Part shown: positions 17,285-27,342 of the stretch, one piece after another | How the letters are laid out: each line of letters opens with the position of its first letter | How positions within the stretch are numbered: the first letter of the stretch is position 1 | Assembly (NCBI RefSeq): GCF_019973735.1 | Contig: NZ_AP024463.1 | Span: 2,232,001 to 2,296,000, forward strand | Length of the DNA: 64,000 nucleotides | DNA from: Arachnia rubra | Lineage (GTDB): Bacteria; Actinomycetota; Actinomycetes; Propionibacteriales; Propionibacteriaceae | Direction of reading: 5' to 3' | The notes under the pieces: generated by a model | The model's input: the letters and a program-made list of their open reading frames with translations, nothing else | What the model was told of the DNA's origin: nothing | The model's database searches: none | Translations under genes and position numbers: made by a program

Positions 17285-17899
17285 TCAGGCTCCGGCAGGA
17301 GGACCGAAGTTCACAGCCGGCGCCTGCCGGACTGTGGGGTCATTGACCTCGAAATAGGTGGCCTGCTGGAACTTCCCCATGCCTGCGACGATGTTGGAAG
17401 GAACCGACTCAATGCGGGTGTTGTAGTCACGCACGTTCGCGTTGTAGAAGCGACGGCTGGCGGCGATCCTGTCCTCCGTGTCGGAGAGTTCACGCTGCAA
17501 CTCCAGATAGTTGGTGTTCGCCCTCATCTGCGGATAGGCCTCCACGGAGATCATCAGGCCCCGGATCGCATTGGTCAGCTCAGACTCGGCGGCGGCGCGT
17601 TGTTCGCTGGGAGCTCCCTGGAACTGGTTCGCCAAAGCCATGGCACTGGTGCGCAGGCTCGTCACCTTCTCCAGGACGGCGCTCTCATGGGCCGCAGAGC
17701 CACGGACGGTCTCAACAAGATTCGGGATGAGCTCGTAACGGCGGTTCAGCTCCACGTCGATCTGCCGCCAGGATTCCTGGATTACGTTCCGTGCTTTCAC
17801 CAGGACGTTGTAGGAGAAAACCCCCCACACAACAGCTATCAGGACCAGCACCAACACCAACCCGACGAGGCCCAGCACAAAACCGAGTGCGCTTGTCAT
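17285..17899 (-). CDS. lemA: LemA family protein
   Basis: This 204-residue protein has one N-terminal membrane segment (about residues 5-28) and the LemA core: YNVLVKARNVIQESWRQIDVELNRRYELIPNLVETV, followed by a long helical domain ending RFYNANVRDYNTRIESVPSNI. LemA proteins are membrane-anchored four-helix proteins of poorly defined function, often tied to envelope stress and HtpX-like proteases; no protease gene is adjacent here. It lies 70 bases after pyrE on the same strand. Confidence 0.92.
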   Translation of the reverse strand: MTSALGFVLGLVGLVLVLVLIAVVWGVFSYNVLVKARNVIQESWRQIDVELNRRYELIPNLVETVRGSAAHESAVLEKVTSLRTSAMALANQFQGAPSEQRAAAESELTNAIRGLMISVEAYPQMRANTNYLELQRELSDTEDRIAASRRFYNANVRDYNTRIESVPSNIVAGMGKFQQATYFEVNDPTVRQAPAVNFGPPAGA

Positions 17900-17969
17900 G
17901 AGTCAACTCCTTAGAAGATCTCGGATCACCATCAACGTTATCTCGCCCACAGGGTCAAGTTGGGCGCTT

Positions 17970-18510
17970 TCACAGGCCCAGGTCGGCCAGCCCGATGGCG
18001 TGGCGATATTCCAGTCCTGCCCCTGCGATGCGTTCCGCGGCTCCGGTGTCACGATCCACGATGACGGCGACGGCCACTACCTCACCTCCCGCCTGGCGCA
18101 CAGCGTCCACCGCGGTCAGGGCCGACCCACCTGTTGTCGAGGTGTCCTCCACCACCAACACACGCCGCCCAGCCACCTCGGTTCCCTCGATACGCCGCTG
18201 GAGACCGTGTGATTTGGCCTCCTTGCGCACCACAAAGGCATCCAGCCTGCCGCCCCTGGCTGCCCGGGTATGGAGCATGGAGGCCGCCACTGGATCAGCG
18301 CCAAGGGTAAGCCCCCCCCACAGCGTCGAAGTCCAGGTCTGCGACGAGCTCCTCCATGACGCGTCCTACGAGGGGGGAGGCCGCCCCATCAAGAGTCACG
18401 CGACGCATGTCCACGTAGTAGTCCGCCTCCCTGCCCGATGCCAGGGTCACGCGGCCCCGTACGATGGCCAGTTCCCTGATGGCCTGGATCAGGTCTTCAC
18501 GATCAGTCAT
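17970..18510 (-). CDS. pyrE: Orotate phosphoribosyltransferase, frameshifted as sequenced
   Basis: The N-terminal part (DREDLIQAIRELAIVRGRVTLASG, YYVDMRRVTLDG) and the C-terminal part with the PRPP-binding motif VLVVEDTSTTGGSA lie in different frames. They join at a run of eight C on the plus strand (18312-18319). Removing one base restores the expected AVGGLTLGADPVAASML and a normal length of about 179 residues. PyrE makes orotidine monophosphate in pyrimidine synthesis. The ATG at 18510 has GGAG 5 bases upstream and fits the family start; an in-frame ATG at 18549 overlaps the upstream stop codon. Either the run is miscounted or the gene is truly inactive; the first is more likely. Confidence 0.88.
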
Positions 18511-18548
18511 CTCGGCTCCGTAAGTCTCAGTCATCTCACATTGTCCCA

Positions 18549-19358
18549 TCAGGAAAAACGCAGCTTGCTACCGGAGGGCAGCGGCGAGTCCTGGGCATCG
18601 GCATCTGTGAACGGCTCCGCTCCCCCAATCCAGCTTCGCAGCTCCCGTCCCTCGGCCCAGCGGTAGGGGAAGGGCTGCCGTGCGGCGTCGCGTCGCAGGC
18701 CCTTCATGTCCACCTGCGCCGCGGAGGCCGCAAGCAGCAGGTTCCCAAACCGGCGTCCCTTCCAGACCGAGTGCTCGGTCCCGGTCACCAGGTGCCGCCA
18801 GCGCTCAGCCAGCCCGGCGGCAAGACGTCTGGTCCACCGGAAGGGTGCCGAATCGGTCACGTTGTAGATCACCATTCGTCTGTTCCTGCCTATCCTGGCC
18901 AGCTCATCTAGGAACTCACCGCTGACCAGGGACCTGGGGACCTGGGCGCCGTCGAAAGCGTCCACGACCACCAGATCGGCATAGCTGGCTGGCATGGCGG
19001 CGACTCCAGCCCGGCCATCGATGTCACGGACCTTGATCCCGCTTCGTGGGGGCAGGGGCAGTTTCCGCCTGACCTGAGCAGTAAGATCGGCATCGGGTTC
19101 GCACACAATCTGTGCTGTTCCAGGACGCCGCCAGGCAATCCACCGCGGGATGCTGAGCCCGGCTCCACCGATGTGAATGACCCGGAGCCGCTCGGTTCCC
19201 CCCGCGTCTGGCAGACCGTGCTCAAACAGCAGCGACACCTGAACGACGTATTCAAACAGCAGGAGATCAGGACGATCCGGGTCTACCCAGGACTGCGACG
19301 TGTCGCCGAACATCACACGGAAGGCACCGGGATGTTGGTGGTCAGGAACCAGCGGCAT
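18549..19358 (-). CDS. Spermidine synthase-like protein
   Basis: From ATG 19358 the protein has 269 residues with a Rossmann-type SAM-binding core: LRVIHIGGAGLSIPRWIA, then acidic residue EPDADL, then DLVVVDAFDGAQVP. This is the layout of spermidine-synthase-like proteins common in actinobacteria. The aminopropyl-donor residues could not be confirmed, so true polyamine synthesis is unproven. The frame runs upstream to 19625, but that part looks non-coding. GATAAT ends 6 bases before ATG 19358, with TTGTCA about 19 bases further up, suggesting a leaderless transcript. Its TGA overlaps an in-frame ATG of the pyrE frame. Confidence 0.75.
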   Translation of the reverse strand: MPLVPDHQHPGAFRVMFGDTSQSWVDPDRPDLLLFEYVVQVSLLFEHGLPDAGGTERLRVIHIGGAGLSIPRWIAWRRPGTAQIVCEPDADLTAQVRRKLPLPPRSGIKVRDIDGRAGVAAMPASYADLVVVDAFDGAQVPRSLVSGEFLDELARIGRNRRMVIYNVTDSAPFRWTRRLAAGLAERWRHLVTGTEHSVWKGRRFGNLLLAASAAQVDMKGLRRDAARQPFPYRWAEGRELRSWIGGAEPFTDADAQDSPLPSGSKLRFS

Positions 19359-19583
19359 GCACCAATTATCCCAAGGACGGCCTGGGGGATGACAAGCATA
19401 TGTTCCCGGGAGAAGGAGCCAGGAAGATGGGGCAACAGCCAGATCACCCTCGCGGCCGCCTCTCCGTTTCGCGGGACGCTCATTCACGGATGACACCACC
19501 CTGGCTGACGCTCTGCGGCCAGTGAGTCCGCGACGCGCGAGAAGATCGCGGCCCGTCTTCCCGAGCTCGTGGCCTGGACGTAG

Positions 19584-19946
19584 AGTGGGCCCCGCGCGGC
19601 CAGCGTCCAGGAGGCCGCAGCTCATGTCGAGTCACTGGACGAGGAGATCGGGATCGCCCTGATAGCCACGGCCCTGGCAGGCGACGGGAAGGCCCTGGTG
19701 CGCGGCCTGGATCTCTCCCTACCGGTGTGTCTGGAACGCGTCACAACTGAGTCGGGGCTGCTCCAAGCCCTGTTCTCAGGCAATGCCCTTGCCCACTTCG
19801 GGCAGGCCACCGCACAGCAGGACCTGACAAGTCCTCGCGCACAACTGGCGGTTGCCGCCTACGCCTATGTGGCCGGGATCGCCGGGCTAACGGCCATAAG
19901 CCGCAATGACAGTCGCACGCTCTTTGAGGACTCGGCGCACCAATAG
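19584..19946 (+). pseudogene. Possible gene remnant, unrecognised
   Basis: The frame encodes about 120 residues with helical character (EAAAHVESLDEEIGIALIATALAGDG, AQLAVAAYAYVAGIAGL) and codon third positions rich in G/C, as in real genes here. There is no start codon before GTG 19698 and no ribosome site, and the same frame carries a TAG at 19581 with similar helical sequence just upstream (REKIAARLPELVAW). It may be the 3' end of a decayed gene or a short unrecognised gene. It converges on the kinase gene, ending 7 bases before that gene's stop codon. No function is proposed. Confidence 0.3.
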
Positions 19947-19953
19947 TGTCATT

Positions 19954-21540
19954 TCAGGGATGGACGCAGGTCTGTACTGGGTCCGAGACCTGTCCCTTGG
20001 CGCGGCGCAGCACGATCTTCACGCAGGTCTGCTCGCCCCTGACGGGAATGATGATGCTAGGCTCCTCGACGCTGCGCCGGGCCTCCGCATCAGGAGCCCC
20101 GACAACCTCAACCAGGTAGGTGTCAGCAGGCTGGGGATCAGGGTTGGTCCAGGTGAACTTGACCTCTTGGCCGGTTACCTTCCCAGAGGCATCGACGACG
20201 GCGGGGACATTCTTGGGACGATCCTCCCCCATGGCATCCTGACGGGGACCGATCACACCGTTGAACCACAGCACCCCCAGAGTCACAGCCGTGGCAATCG
20301 CGAAGACTCCCGTCAGCAACAAGACCAGCTGTCCGCACCCCTTCTTGTTCTTCAGCGCGGCCCCGGCCTCCTCGGCCTGGTCCTCCTCGGGGCTCTTGGG
20401 CTGGGGAACCGGAAGCCCCTCGACATGCCGCAGCCCGGCCTGGGCGAATCCATGGCCCCGCAGCAGTACCCCCGGACCCGGTGCTCCCGTCGATATCCCA
20501 GGAGGGGTCGGGTCGAAGGCAGGACTCATCGTGTCGTGGAACGTATATCCGCCGGTGAGGGACGACATCCCCATCGTGTATCCCGCGGTGAGCATCGAGC
20601 CGGAGTCGCCCAGCAGCCAGCCCGTCTCCAGTGACCCCGGGTCTCCATGTTCTGTGCCATACGCGGTGTGATCCTCGGACTCCGTCAGGACATCGACCGG
20701 GGTGACGGGAACTCCCATGGAGGCCTGGACCGCTTGGATCGCACGGGCGAACTCCAGCGCAGAGCTGTACCGCCTAGCCGGATGAGCGGCCATCGCCGTC
20801 CCCAGCACCTGCTCCAGCATCTCAGGCACGTCAGGCCTGCCGGTGCGAGGTGCCACGAAGGAACGAGCCCGCTCCCGCAGGGCGTGACGTTCGTTGTCAC
20901 CGCCAGGGACAGCGAGTGGGCTCCGGCCCACCAGCATCGCCCAGGTGGTTGCCGCCAGGGAAAAGACATCGCTCCACGGCCCCGCCTCCATGGGCGAATC
21001 GGGATGCATCTCGGAGGGAGCCCACAGCGGACTGAGCGCGTTCGCAGCGGCGGAGAAGTCACGGGACGCGGAAATCCCGAAGTCGGTCAGGGCGGGACGC
21101 TGGAAACCTGTGAAGAGAATGTTCGCGGGTTTGATGTCCCGGTGGAGAATGTCCTGCCGGTGCACGGTCTCGACCGCTCCGGCAAGCTGCACCGTGTATT
21201 CCATGGCCAATGTGGTGGCGAGTACCCGGTTCGCCACCCGGGTGCCAAGGTGAGCCGTGGAGCATTCCTCCATTACGAGGAAGGGACGGCCATCGGCAGA
21301 CAGCCCGGAGCTGTGGATGGTGACGATGTTGGGATGCCCTGACAGCCTGGCCATCAGCACCGCCTCCGCGGCGAAAGCGTTGAAGGTCGCTTCGTTGACG
21401 GTCTGATGCAGCACCTTCACCGCCACCCCACGTCCCAGCGAATCACGGTAGCGGAAGACGTCAGCGAAGCCACCACCACCGAGCCATTCGATGAAGGTGA
21501 ATCCCGGAATCTCCGGAGGAGTCGTGCGCTGTGCCATCAA
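19954..21540 (-). CDS. Ser/Thr protein kinase with one transmembrane segment
   Basis: This 528-residue protein has an N-terminal eukaryotic-like kinase domain: LGGGGFADVF glycine loop, VAVKVL lysine, catalytic ILHRDIKPANIL and TDFGIS. A Gly/Pro-rich linker and a membrane segment (about residues 410-432) follow, then a short extracellular beta domain (VKFTWTNPDPQPADTYLVEVVG). It is the last gene of the PFNA-type operon and overlaps the upstream FHA gene by 4 bases. FHA proteins bind phosphothreonine and the PP2C reverses the kinase, so these genes form a signalling module. The likely targets are the FHA proteins and perhaps the MoxR/surface-protein system. Confidence 0.93.
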   Translation of the reverse strand: MMAQRTTPPEIPGFTFIEWLGGGGFADVFRYRDSLGRGVAVKVLHQTVNEATFNAFAAEAVLMARLSGHPNIVTIHSSGLSADGRPFLVMEECSTAHLGTRVANRVLATTLAMEYTVQLAGAVETVHRQDILHRDIKPANILFTGFQRPALTDFGISASRDFSAAANALSPLWAPSEMHPDSPMEAGPWSDVFSLAATTWAMLVGRSPLAVPGGDNERHALRERARSFVAPRTGRPDVPEMLEQVLGTAMAAHPARRYSSALEFARAIQAVQASMGVPVTPVDVLTESEDHTAYGTEHGDPGSLETGWLLGDSGSMLTAGYTMGMSSLTGGYTFHDTMSPAFDPTPPGISTGAPGPGVLLRGHGFAQAGLRHVEGLPVPQPKSPEEDQAEEAGAALKNKKGCGQLVLLLTGVFAIATAVTLGVLWFNGVIGPRQDAMGEDRPKNVPAVVDASGKVTGQEVKFTWTNPDPQPADTYLVEVVGAPDAEARRSVEEPSIIIPVRGEQTCVKIVLRRAKGQVSDPVQTCVHP

Positions 21541-22640
21541 GGAATCCGATCAAGATGTAGGAGCAGGTCGTGACCCATGTCGATCACGTCTCCAGGAAGC
21601 AGGGTAATGGGCCTTTGGGGCAATCGCACGGGTGGTTTGGCCCTGCGTCGCATACAAGTTCCATTACGGCTGGCCAGATCCTGCGCCAGCACCCGCCACC
21701 CGTCCAGCACAATCGCCAGGTGGTTTCCCGAGACATGCCGGTATGGCAAGGCAAGTAACTTCGGCGCCTCTTGCAAGGAGAGCGCATCTGCGCTGGGATG
21801 CCGCCCGATGATGATGGGACCAAGCAACGCGATGGGTTCCATACGGGGAACCTTCAACCAGCCCAGCTGGGGGCGTCCAGCTCTGCAAGGCTCGCCTTCG
21901 ACCGGTTCGTCACACACAAAACAGCGAGCCCGCTCCGGGGGGTTTGCATGCCCAGCTGTGCAGAACCGGGACAGCACCTCGGCGACCTCCGGGCGACGCG
22001 GCCGGCTGGCCGGAATCGCGTCGGAGAGGGTTTCCCCGAGCAGCAGCTCCTCAGCTGTGCGGGGCGCCGGGCCGTGCCTCGGGGCAGGAGCGGCCTCATC
22101 GTCTGGGTCATTACCGCTTGGCTTTTCCAGGGCATCCGGCGGGAGCGACCCGGGGATGGAATCCTCGCCGGACTCCTCCAAGGAGCGGCTGGCCCTGGGA
22201 AAATCACCGAACCCCACGCCCTCAGCCAGTACGACACCCTCGACGAGCGGGCTGGAGGATGCCCTGACCTGTCCAAGGTGCAACGCTGTCACGTCAACCA
22301 CAACCCGTTCTGCCCAGGTGGCCACCCCATCACCACGAAGTGGCTCATTGCCGTTGGGGCTAGCCACTCTGAGGGTCAGAGCACCACGTACGGCGAGATG
22401 CCACCTGTCCCCATCAGCGATCGCCACGGCGAATGAGGGCAGCTCCAGCAAGCCAGCCCCCGTGCCCTCCGACAGGGTCCTGAGGAATATCCCTAGCTCA
22501 GAGTTTTCCCGCAGTCTGGAGAACAACAGCTCCGCGAGCGGCAGCCCCGCGCTGGGGGCGAGCAACGCGAACCCCCCTTGCCAGGCGACAGCGATCCACC
22601 GCCCCTCGCTCCACCGCAGCACGCCCTTGAACGCCATCAC
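21537..22640 (-). CDS. FHA domain protein with zinc-ribbon-like motif
   Basis: This 367-residue protein has an N-terminal region without recognised motifs, a short Cys cluster (FCTAGHANPPERARCFVCDEPVEG, around residues 230-255) resembling a zinc ribbon, and a C-terminal FHA domain (IIIGRHPSADAL, RHVSGNHLAI, LASRNGTCM). FHA domains bind phosphothreonine peptides, so it is a likely substrate or reader of the adjacent kinase. It overlaps the PP2C gene upstream and the kinase gene downstream by 4 bases each. Confidence 0.85.
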   Translation of the reverse strand: MMAFKGVLRWSEGRWIAVAWQGGFALLAPSAGLPLAELLFSRLRENSELGIFLRTLSEGTGAGLLELPSFAVAIADGDRWHLAVRGALTLRVASPNGNEPLRGDGVATWAERVVVDVTALHLGQVRASSSPLVEGVVLAEGVGFGDFPRASRSLEESGEDSIPGSLPPDALEKPSGNDPDDEAAPAPRHGPAPRTAEELLLGETLSDAIPASRPRRPEVAEVLSRFCTAGHANPPERARCFVCDEPVEGEPCRAGRPQLGWLKVPRMEPIALLGPIIIGRHPSADALSLQEAPKLLALPYRHVSGNHLAIVLDGWRVLAQDLASRNGTCMRRRAKPPVRLPQRPITLLPGDVIDMGHDLLLHLDRIP

Positions 22641-23441
22641 TTGCCCTCCGGATCAGGAATGGTGTCGTCGTGATTCCATGAGACTGTTTCCTCCTCACTC
22701 TCGTCAAGCGACATGACGTCATCCAATTCGCCACCGGCCACCTGGATCACCTCAAGACAATCCACCACCGCCAAGGAGACATTGTCCCTTCCCCCGGCGG
22801 CTAGGGCCTCGTCGAGAAGACGCTGAACGGTCTCCTGAGGATCATCATCCCCCACCATCGCGGCAGCGAGCTGTTCCCTTTCGACCGCGTTGCTCAAACC
22901 GTCAGTACAGACCAGCATCCTGTCCCCCACCCTGGCGCGGATCAGCCACTGGTCGGCAACCGGGCTCCCCAGCCCGGCGCCGAGGGCGCGGGTCAGCCGA
23001 GGTCTGTCGCCCTTCCCGGAATGGGACCCGACCGAGTGGTCAACACTGATCTGCCTCAACTCTCCGGAGCGCATCAGGTAGACCCGCGAGTCCCCGATGT
23101 TGAAGACAAGCCAGCAGGGCGTACCGGCATACCTCGCCAGGGCAACCCCGGCCACAGTAGAACCCGGTGGCCGGCCCCGGTGCTCTAGGCTCTCGATGTT
23201 GTCGGCCGCCCGCCGCACGATTCTGGTGATCTCAGCGCCGCTGAGCCATTCTCCGGCACAGGATTCCTGGAACCTGCGCCGCACCTCGCCAGAAGCGCGC
23301 TCACCCCCCCTCATGGCCTCCCATCCCGTCCGCCACCAGGAAGACGGGAGGCACCGCCAGGCAGGCGTCCTCGTTGTCGGGACGCACCAGCCCCGGATGA
23401 GTCACAGCGGCGAACCGCACCGTCATCCGGGGCTGCGTCAC
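22637..23441 (-). CDS. PP2C-family Ser/Thr phosphatase, frameshifted as sequenced
   Basis: Translation from GTG 23441 (GTGA overlap with the RDD-FHA gene) gives RFAAVTHPGLVRPDNEDACLAV and FLVADGMGGHEGG, the first PP2C metal motifs, then runs into a stop. The rest (FNIGDSRVYLM, VCTDGLSNAV, GGRDNVSLAVV) is in another frame. The join is a run of seven C on the plus strand (23304-23310); with six the frame is continuous, giving about 267 residues. Total length is one base over a multiple of three. The enzyme would dephosphorylate targets of the linked kinase. An annotation beginning at 23314 would miss the first metal-binding motifs. Confidence 0.85.
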
Positions 23442-24985
23442 GACACCAGCCTCAGGGTGCGCCCGCCGAAATGCACCAGCGTCCCCGGCGCAAGCCGCTG
23501 AGGCTCGTGGACTGGTATGCGGGTGCGCTCCCGGTCAATCTCGATGTAGACGCCGTTGGTGGCACCGATGTCGATCACCTGCACATGCCCGCCCTCTGGT
23601 ATGAGCACCAGGTGGGTCTTGGATAGTCGCATGGTCTCGTCAGTGACCTGCACCGAGCGTGCATCAGGGTAAGCATCAGGGGCGAGGGGGTTGCGTCCCA
23701 GGACCAATGGGCCATCGACCTTGATCCGCAGGCCGTCGTCCAGCACCACCTCTGAGATCACGTCCGGCACACCGGGAGCGTCATCGGGCAGTGTCTCTTC
23801 CTGTAGGAAACGCGGGCTCGGGACGGCCCGAGCCGCCGGAACGGGCTTCTCCTGCTCCTGCTGCGGCTCGGCAGGAGAGACGGCGGTGGCCCGAGCCGGG
23901 GCAACCGGGGAGACCGGTGGGAACACGGGTGCCCCCGAGGTGGCCGCCCACGGCCCAGCTGCCTGGAAAGCAGATGCCTGCGGAGGGCTCAAGGGTGACG
24001 AGAACGGCGAAGGCTGGGGGGTGAAGGGGCTCGGTGGCCGCACAGGCTCTGCGGCACGTGCAGGACTAGGCATCCGCACAGGCGATTCCTGCTGCCCAGC
24101 TGACAGCTCAGCACCCGGTGCCCCGGACGGTATGCCGCGCTGCGCCTGGACCTGACCGCCGGCCTGCCCGGGTTCGCCGGAGACCGCAGGCTGCGGCAGC
24201 ACTGGGAAGCCACCAGGAGCCGGAGTGATCGGATCCGCAGTCGGCGGGTAGACGGGAGAGGCTGGTCGTGGAATACCAGTGCTCGGAGCAGCCGACGGGG
24301 AGAGGCTGGAATACTGCTGTCCCCCGAAACCCGCCTGACCACTTCCAGCGCCCATTCCAGCCGCGACAGGCTGCGGTATCCGAGTCTGCTGGTTTGAGAG
24401 TGCCTCACGAGAAGCAGGGCCGCCATAGGCAGGCGGTGCGAAAGCAGACGCCGCACGCTGCGACGTGGCACCAGCGGCAGAAGTGGAATAGACGTCCCGC
24501 GGTGGCTGCCAGAGGGAATCTTTCTCACTGGCTACCTGGGAATTATCGCCGGGGCTACTTTCCACCGGCACCAGGTTGAAAACCCGATCGAGCCAGTGCT
24601 GTCCGTCCCGGTAGGTGAAATAGTAGGAAATCGTCACCAGGAACAACGTCAATACCTCGACGGCACCCTGCACCAAGACCTTCACCAAAACCATGGAGCC
24701 ATTCGCCTGATTGGTGCGGCTGTCGACGAAACGATAGCCGAGGAGCCTGCCGCCCATGGTGGTGGACCACAGCAGCGCCGCCGCGACGCTGAAAGCGAAA
24801 ACGGCAACGCACAGAAGCCAGCCGATCACGGTGAGGATCGCAGTGACCAGCTCAGATCTGATGACCACTCCGCTCATGGTGAGCAGAGTGGGGACCAGGA
24901 AAGCCAGCACCAGCAGCAGGTGACCGGAAACCCGGCGGCCGATGTTGACGGGCCTGGCTTTGGCGCTGCCGAACTGCCCAGGCAT
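23438..24985 (-). CDS. RDD membrane domain plus FHA domain protein
   Basis: The second of two adjacent ATGs (24985) has AGGAG 6 bases upstream and gives 515 residues; 24988 is the alternative. Residues 1-150 form an RDD-type domain with about three membrane segments (VNIGRRVSGHLLLVLAFLVP, GGRLLGYRFVD). A long Pro/Ala/Gln-rich cytoplasmic linker of about 230 residues follows. A C-terminal FHA domain has LVLGRNPL, RLSKTHLVL and IGATNGVYI. It would tether phosphothreonine recognition to the membrane. It lies between tgpA and the PP2C gene in the operon. Confidence 0.87.
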   Translation of the reverse strand: MPGQFGSAKARPVNIGRRVSGHLLLVLAFLVPTLLTMSGVVIRSELVTAILTVIGWLLCVAVFAFSVAAALLWSTTMGGRLLGYRFVDSRTNQANGSMVLVKVLVQGAVEVLTLFLVTISYYFTYRDGQHWLDRVFNLVPVESSPGDNSQVASEKDSLWQPPRDVYSTSAAGATSQRAASAFAPPAYGGPASREALSNQQTRIPQPVAAGMGAGSGQAGFGGQQYSSLSPSAAPSTGIPRPASPVYPPTADPITPAPGGFPVLPQPAVSGEPGQAGGQVQAQRGIPSGAPGAELSAGQQESPVRMPSPARAAEPVRPPSPFTPQPSPFSSPLSPPQASAFQAAGPWAATSGAPVFPPVSPVAPARATAVSPAEPQQEQEKPVPAARAVPSPRFLQEETLPDDAPGVPDVISEVVLDDGLRIKVDGPLVLGRNPLAPDAYPDARSVQVTDETMRLSKTHLVLIPEGGHVQVIDIGATNGVYIEIDRERTRIPVHEPQRLAPGTLVHFGGRTLRLVS

Positions 24986-24995
24986 CATTCACTCC

Positions 24996-27342
24996 TCATT
25001 TCCTCGGTTCTCCGGCGGCTTGTAGAGCGGTCGAATTGCCATTCGCACCGCCTTGCCTACGTAACCACAGCCTCCGGGAACGTCGCTGCGCTTCCACCCC
25101 AGCCCGCTTCAACGATTTGAGAGAGAATAAAGCAGCGGGCCGAGCGTACCAAGGCTTGGTCGCCAGGAGTGAACTCTTGAGTTTTCCGGCCTGTTCCCAA
25201 ACAGAGTCCCGCGCGGTGATTTCAGGTTCTGACGGGCCGAAAACAGAGGAGTCGATCTTGTCGGCCGTGGCCCTGATGGGAAGATCCCGGTACCTCTCCT
25301 GGAGGGAATTGGCGGATTCCCGCCGGGTGTGGTTCGCGACGGCGACAAAACCAAGGTCCCTGGCCCGGTCCACCACCTCATCCCAGGCGCCCGCCACCTG
25401 ATCTGCTGTTTTTCCCCGCCGGCGACGCTTGAATGCCCGCCTCGCCTTGATGAGGGCAATCACGATCAGAGGCGACAGGAGAACCAAAACCCCTCCGGCA
25501 CCAATCGCGACCATGATCGCAATCTGCACCCAGTCCTGGGCCTGCTCCTTGGGGTCATCGAATTCGACCTCCTGCTGGTCAGCCACGACGGTCTCATCCT
25601 CGACGTGCTCAGGAGGGCTCGGCGGCGGCTCCACCCGGGGTTTCGGCTTCGGCCGGGGTTGTGTGCTCTCCGAGTCAGGCAGACGGTCGCGGTCGGGAGT
25701 GGGATCGAAGGTGACCCAGCCCGCACCGTCCAGGAAAGCCTCCACCCAGACGTGTGCCTCCGTGCCGCGCACCTTCCAGCCATCGGTCACATCGACGTCA
25801 GCCGCCGGATAGAAACCCATCACGACCCGCACAGGAATCCCGAGTTCCGTGGCCATCAAGGCCATGGCGGCCGCGTACTGCTCGTCATCGCCGACCCACT
25901 GGTCCTGGTTGAACATGTAGGCGAGACGTTCCGAGGTGTGCCCGGCCCGGGAACGGTTGTCGGAACCGTCCGAGTAGAAGCCCTCGGTGTGAAGCTTCTG
26001 CTCGATCATCGTCAGCTGCTGGTACGAGCTGGCCGCCCCCTGGGTCCAATCCGTGGCGTTCTTGACCAGTACTTCCGGAACCCTGTCCACCCGCGCCAGA
26101 GGCGCCGCACCGATGCCTGCCCCGCTGATCCGGTCACGCTGGGAGTCGCTGAGCGGGATGGCTGCCACCCCCGACACCCGCAGCGAACTGCCATCGCCGA
26201 TCCTCGCAGTGGTGAGAGCCTGCCGGGTAGCGCGATTGAGGTAGAGCCCGTGCGCCTGCCTGCTGGCCTGCTCCCCGTCGAACTCGATACGGGACGGCTC
26301 GCCGAAGGCCGGCACCCAGACGTCGTCGTAGGCCTGTGCTGAGATCACGGATTCCTGGGTGGCCACATCCGGCGGCCATGGCAGTTCACGCCCCACACGC
26401 AGATACTCTCCACTGTTCTGCGAGACATTGAAGACCACGCCGTTCCACTCGTCCATCACAGCCAGCCGGAGCCGCCCGCCGGCTGGCGTCCCAGAGACGG
26501 TGAACAGCACATCGTCCTTCTGGTTGAGCTCATACAACCTGTACTTGGTGAGCGGGCTCGGATACTCCTGCAGGTTCAAGGGGGGGGGCGACATTGTCCC
26601 GCAGCACCTGCCGGTTGATGTCCTGGCTGGACAGGGCATTGACCCCGAGAGCTGCTCCCGAGGCCAGTGTGACAACGAGCGATGCCGAGACCGCCTGCCA
26701 GGCGCGGCGGGACAGCCCACGAGGCTGGCGCACCAGGAACTCCGCGTTGGCCGCGCTCACCCGGCTGATCCGGTGAGCAGTGGCCCAGGCAAGCAGCTCC
26801 GCGCCCAGGACGACCCCCAGCCACAGGGCAGTCGTCGTCTGCCGGATCCCGAAGGCGATACCCAGGGCCAGCCAGCCCACCGGCAGCAGCATCGGCCACA
26901 CCACAGCCCGCGTGAACCTCACGATCCCGGCCAGCGCGACCGCGAACAGGATCCCACCCAGCAGCGGAGCCGCCTGCGGCCCGGAGAGATCACCCGCGGG
27001 GGTCGCCACCGTTAGCACGTCATACCAGCCCTGATAGACGAGCTGCACCAGTCGCGCGAGAGTGTCCAGCGTCGAGATGAAACCACCGATAGTGGTCTCC
27101 GGAACCGCCAGCGGTCCTCCAAGAAGCAGGTAGGCCGCGAGGATGGCCGCGAACCACAGCGCCACACCCCAGCGGAACCTGGCCGCCAGCAACGGGATCA
27201 CGATGCCGGCGGTGATCCCCACCAGGGCAGGAAGGTAGCCACCCGCTCCCCCGAAGACCGGTTGGAACGCCACCACGCCTGGCAGCAACAACAGCCAGGC
27301 CCCCATGACTCGGGGCAAGGAGAAGTCAGCCTCGCGTCTCAT
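24996..27342 (-). CDS. TgpA-like transglutaminase membrane protein, frameshifted as sequenced
   Basis: The N-terminal frame (26588-27342) encodes six or so membrane segments; the C-terminal frame encodes the transglutaminase-like domain (LGIPVRVVMGFYP, TEAHVWVEAFL, GWVTFDPTPDRD), a membrane segment and a cytoplasmic tail. They join at nine G on the plus strand (26580-26588); eight would give a continuous DNVAPPLNLQEYPSPL and about 781 residues. The usual catalytic Cys position reads GDDEQYAAA, with Asp instead of Cys, so enzyme activity is doubtful. It overlaps the DUF58 gene by 4 bases. MoxR-DUF58-transglutaminase is a recurrent bacterial trio. Confidence 0.87.
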
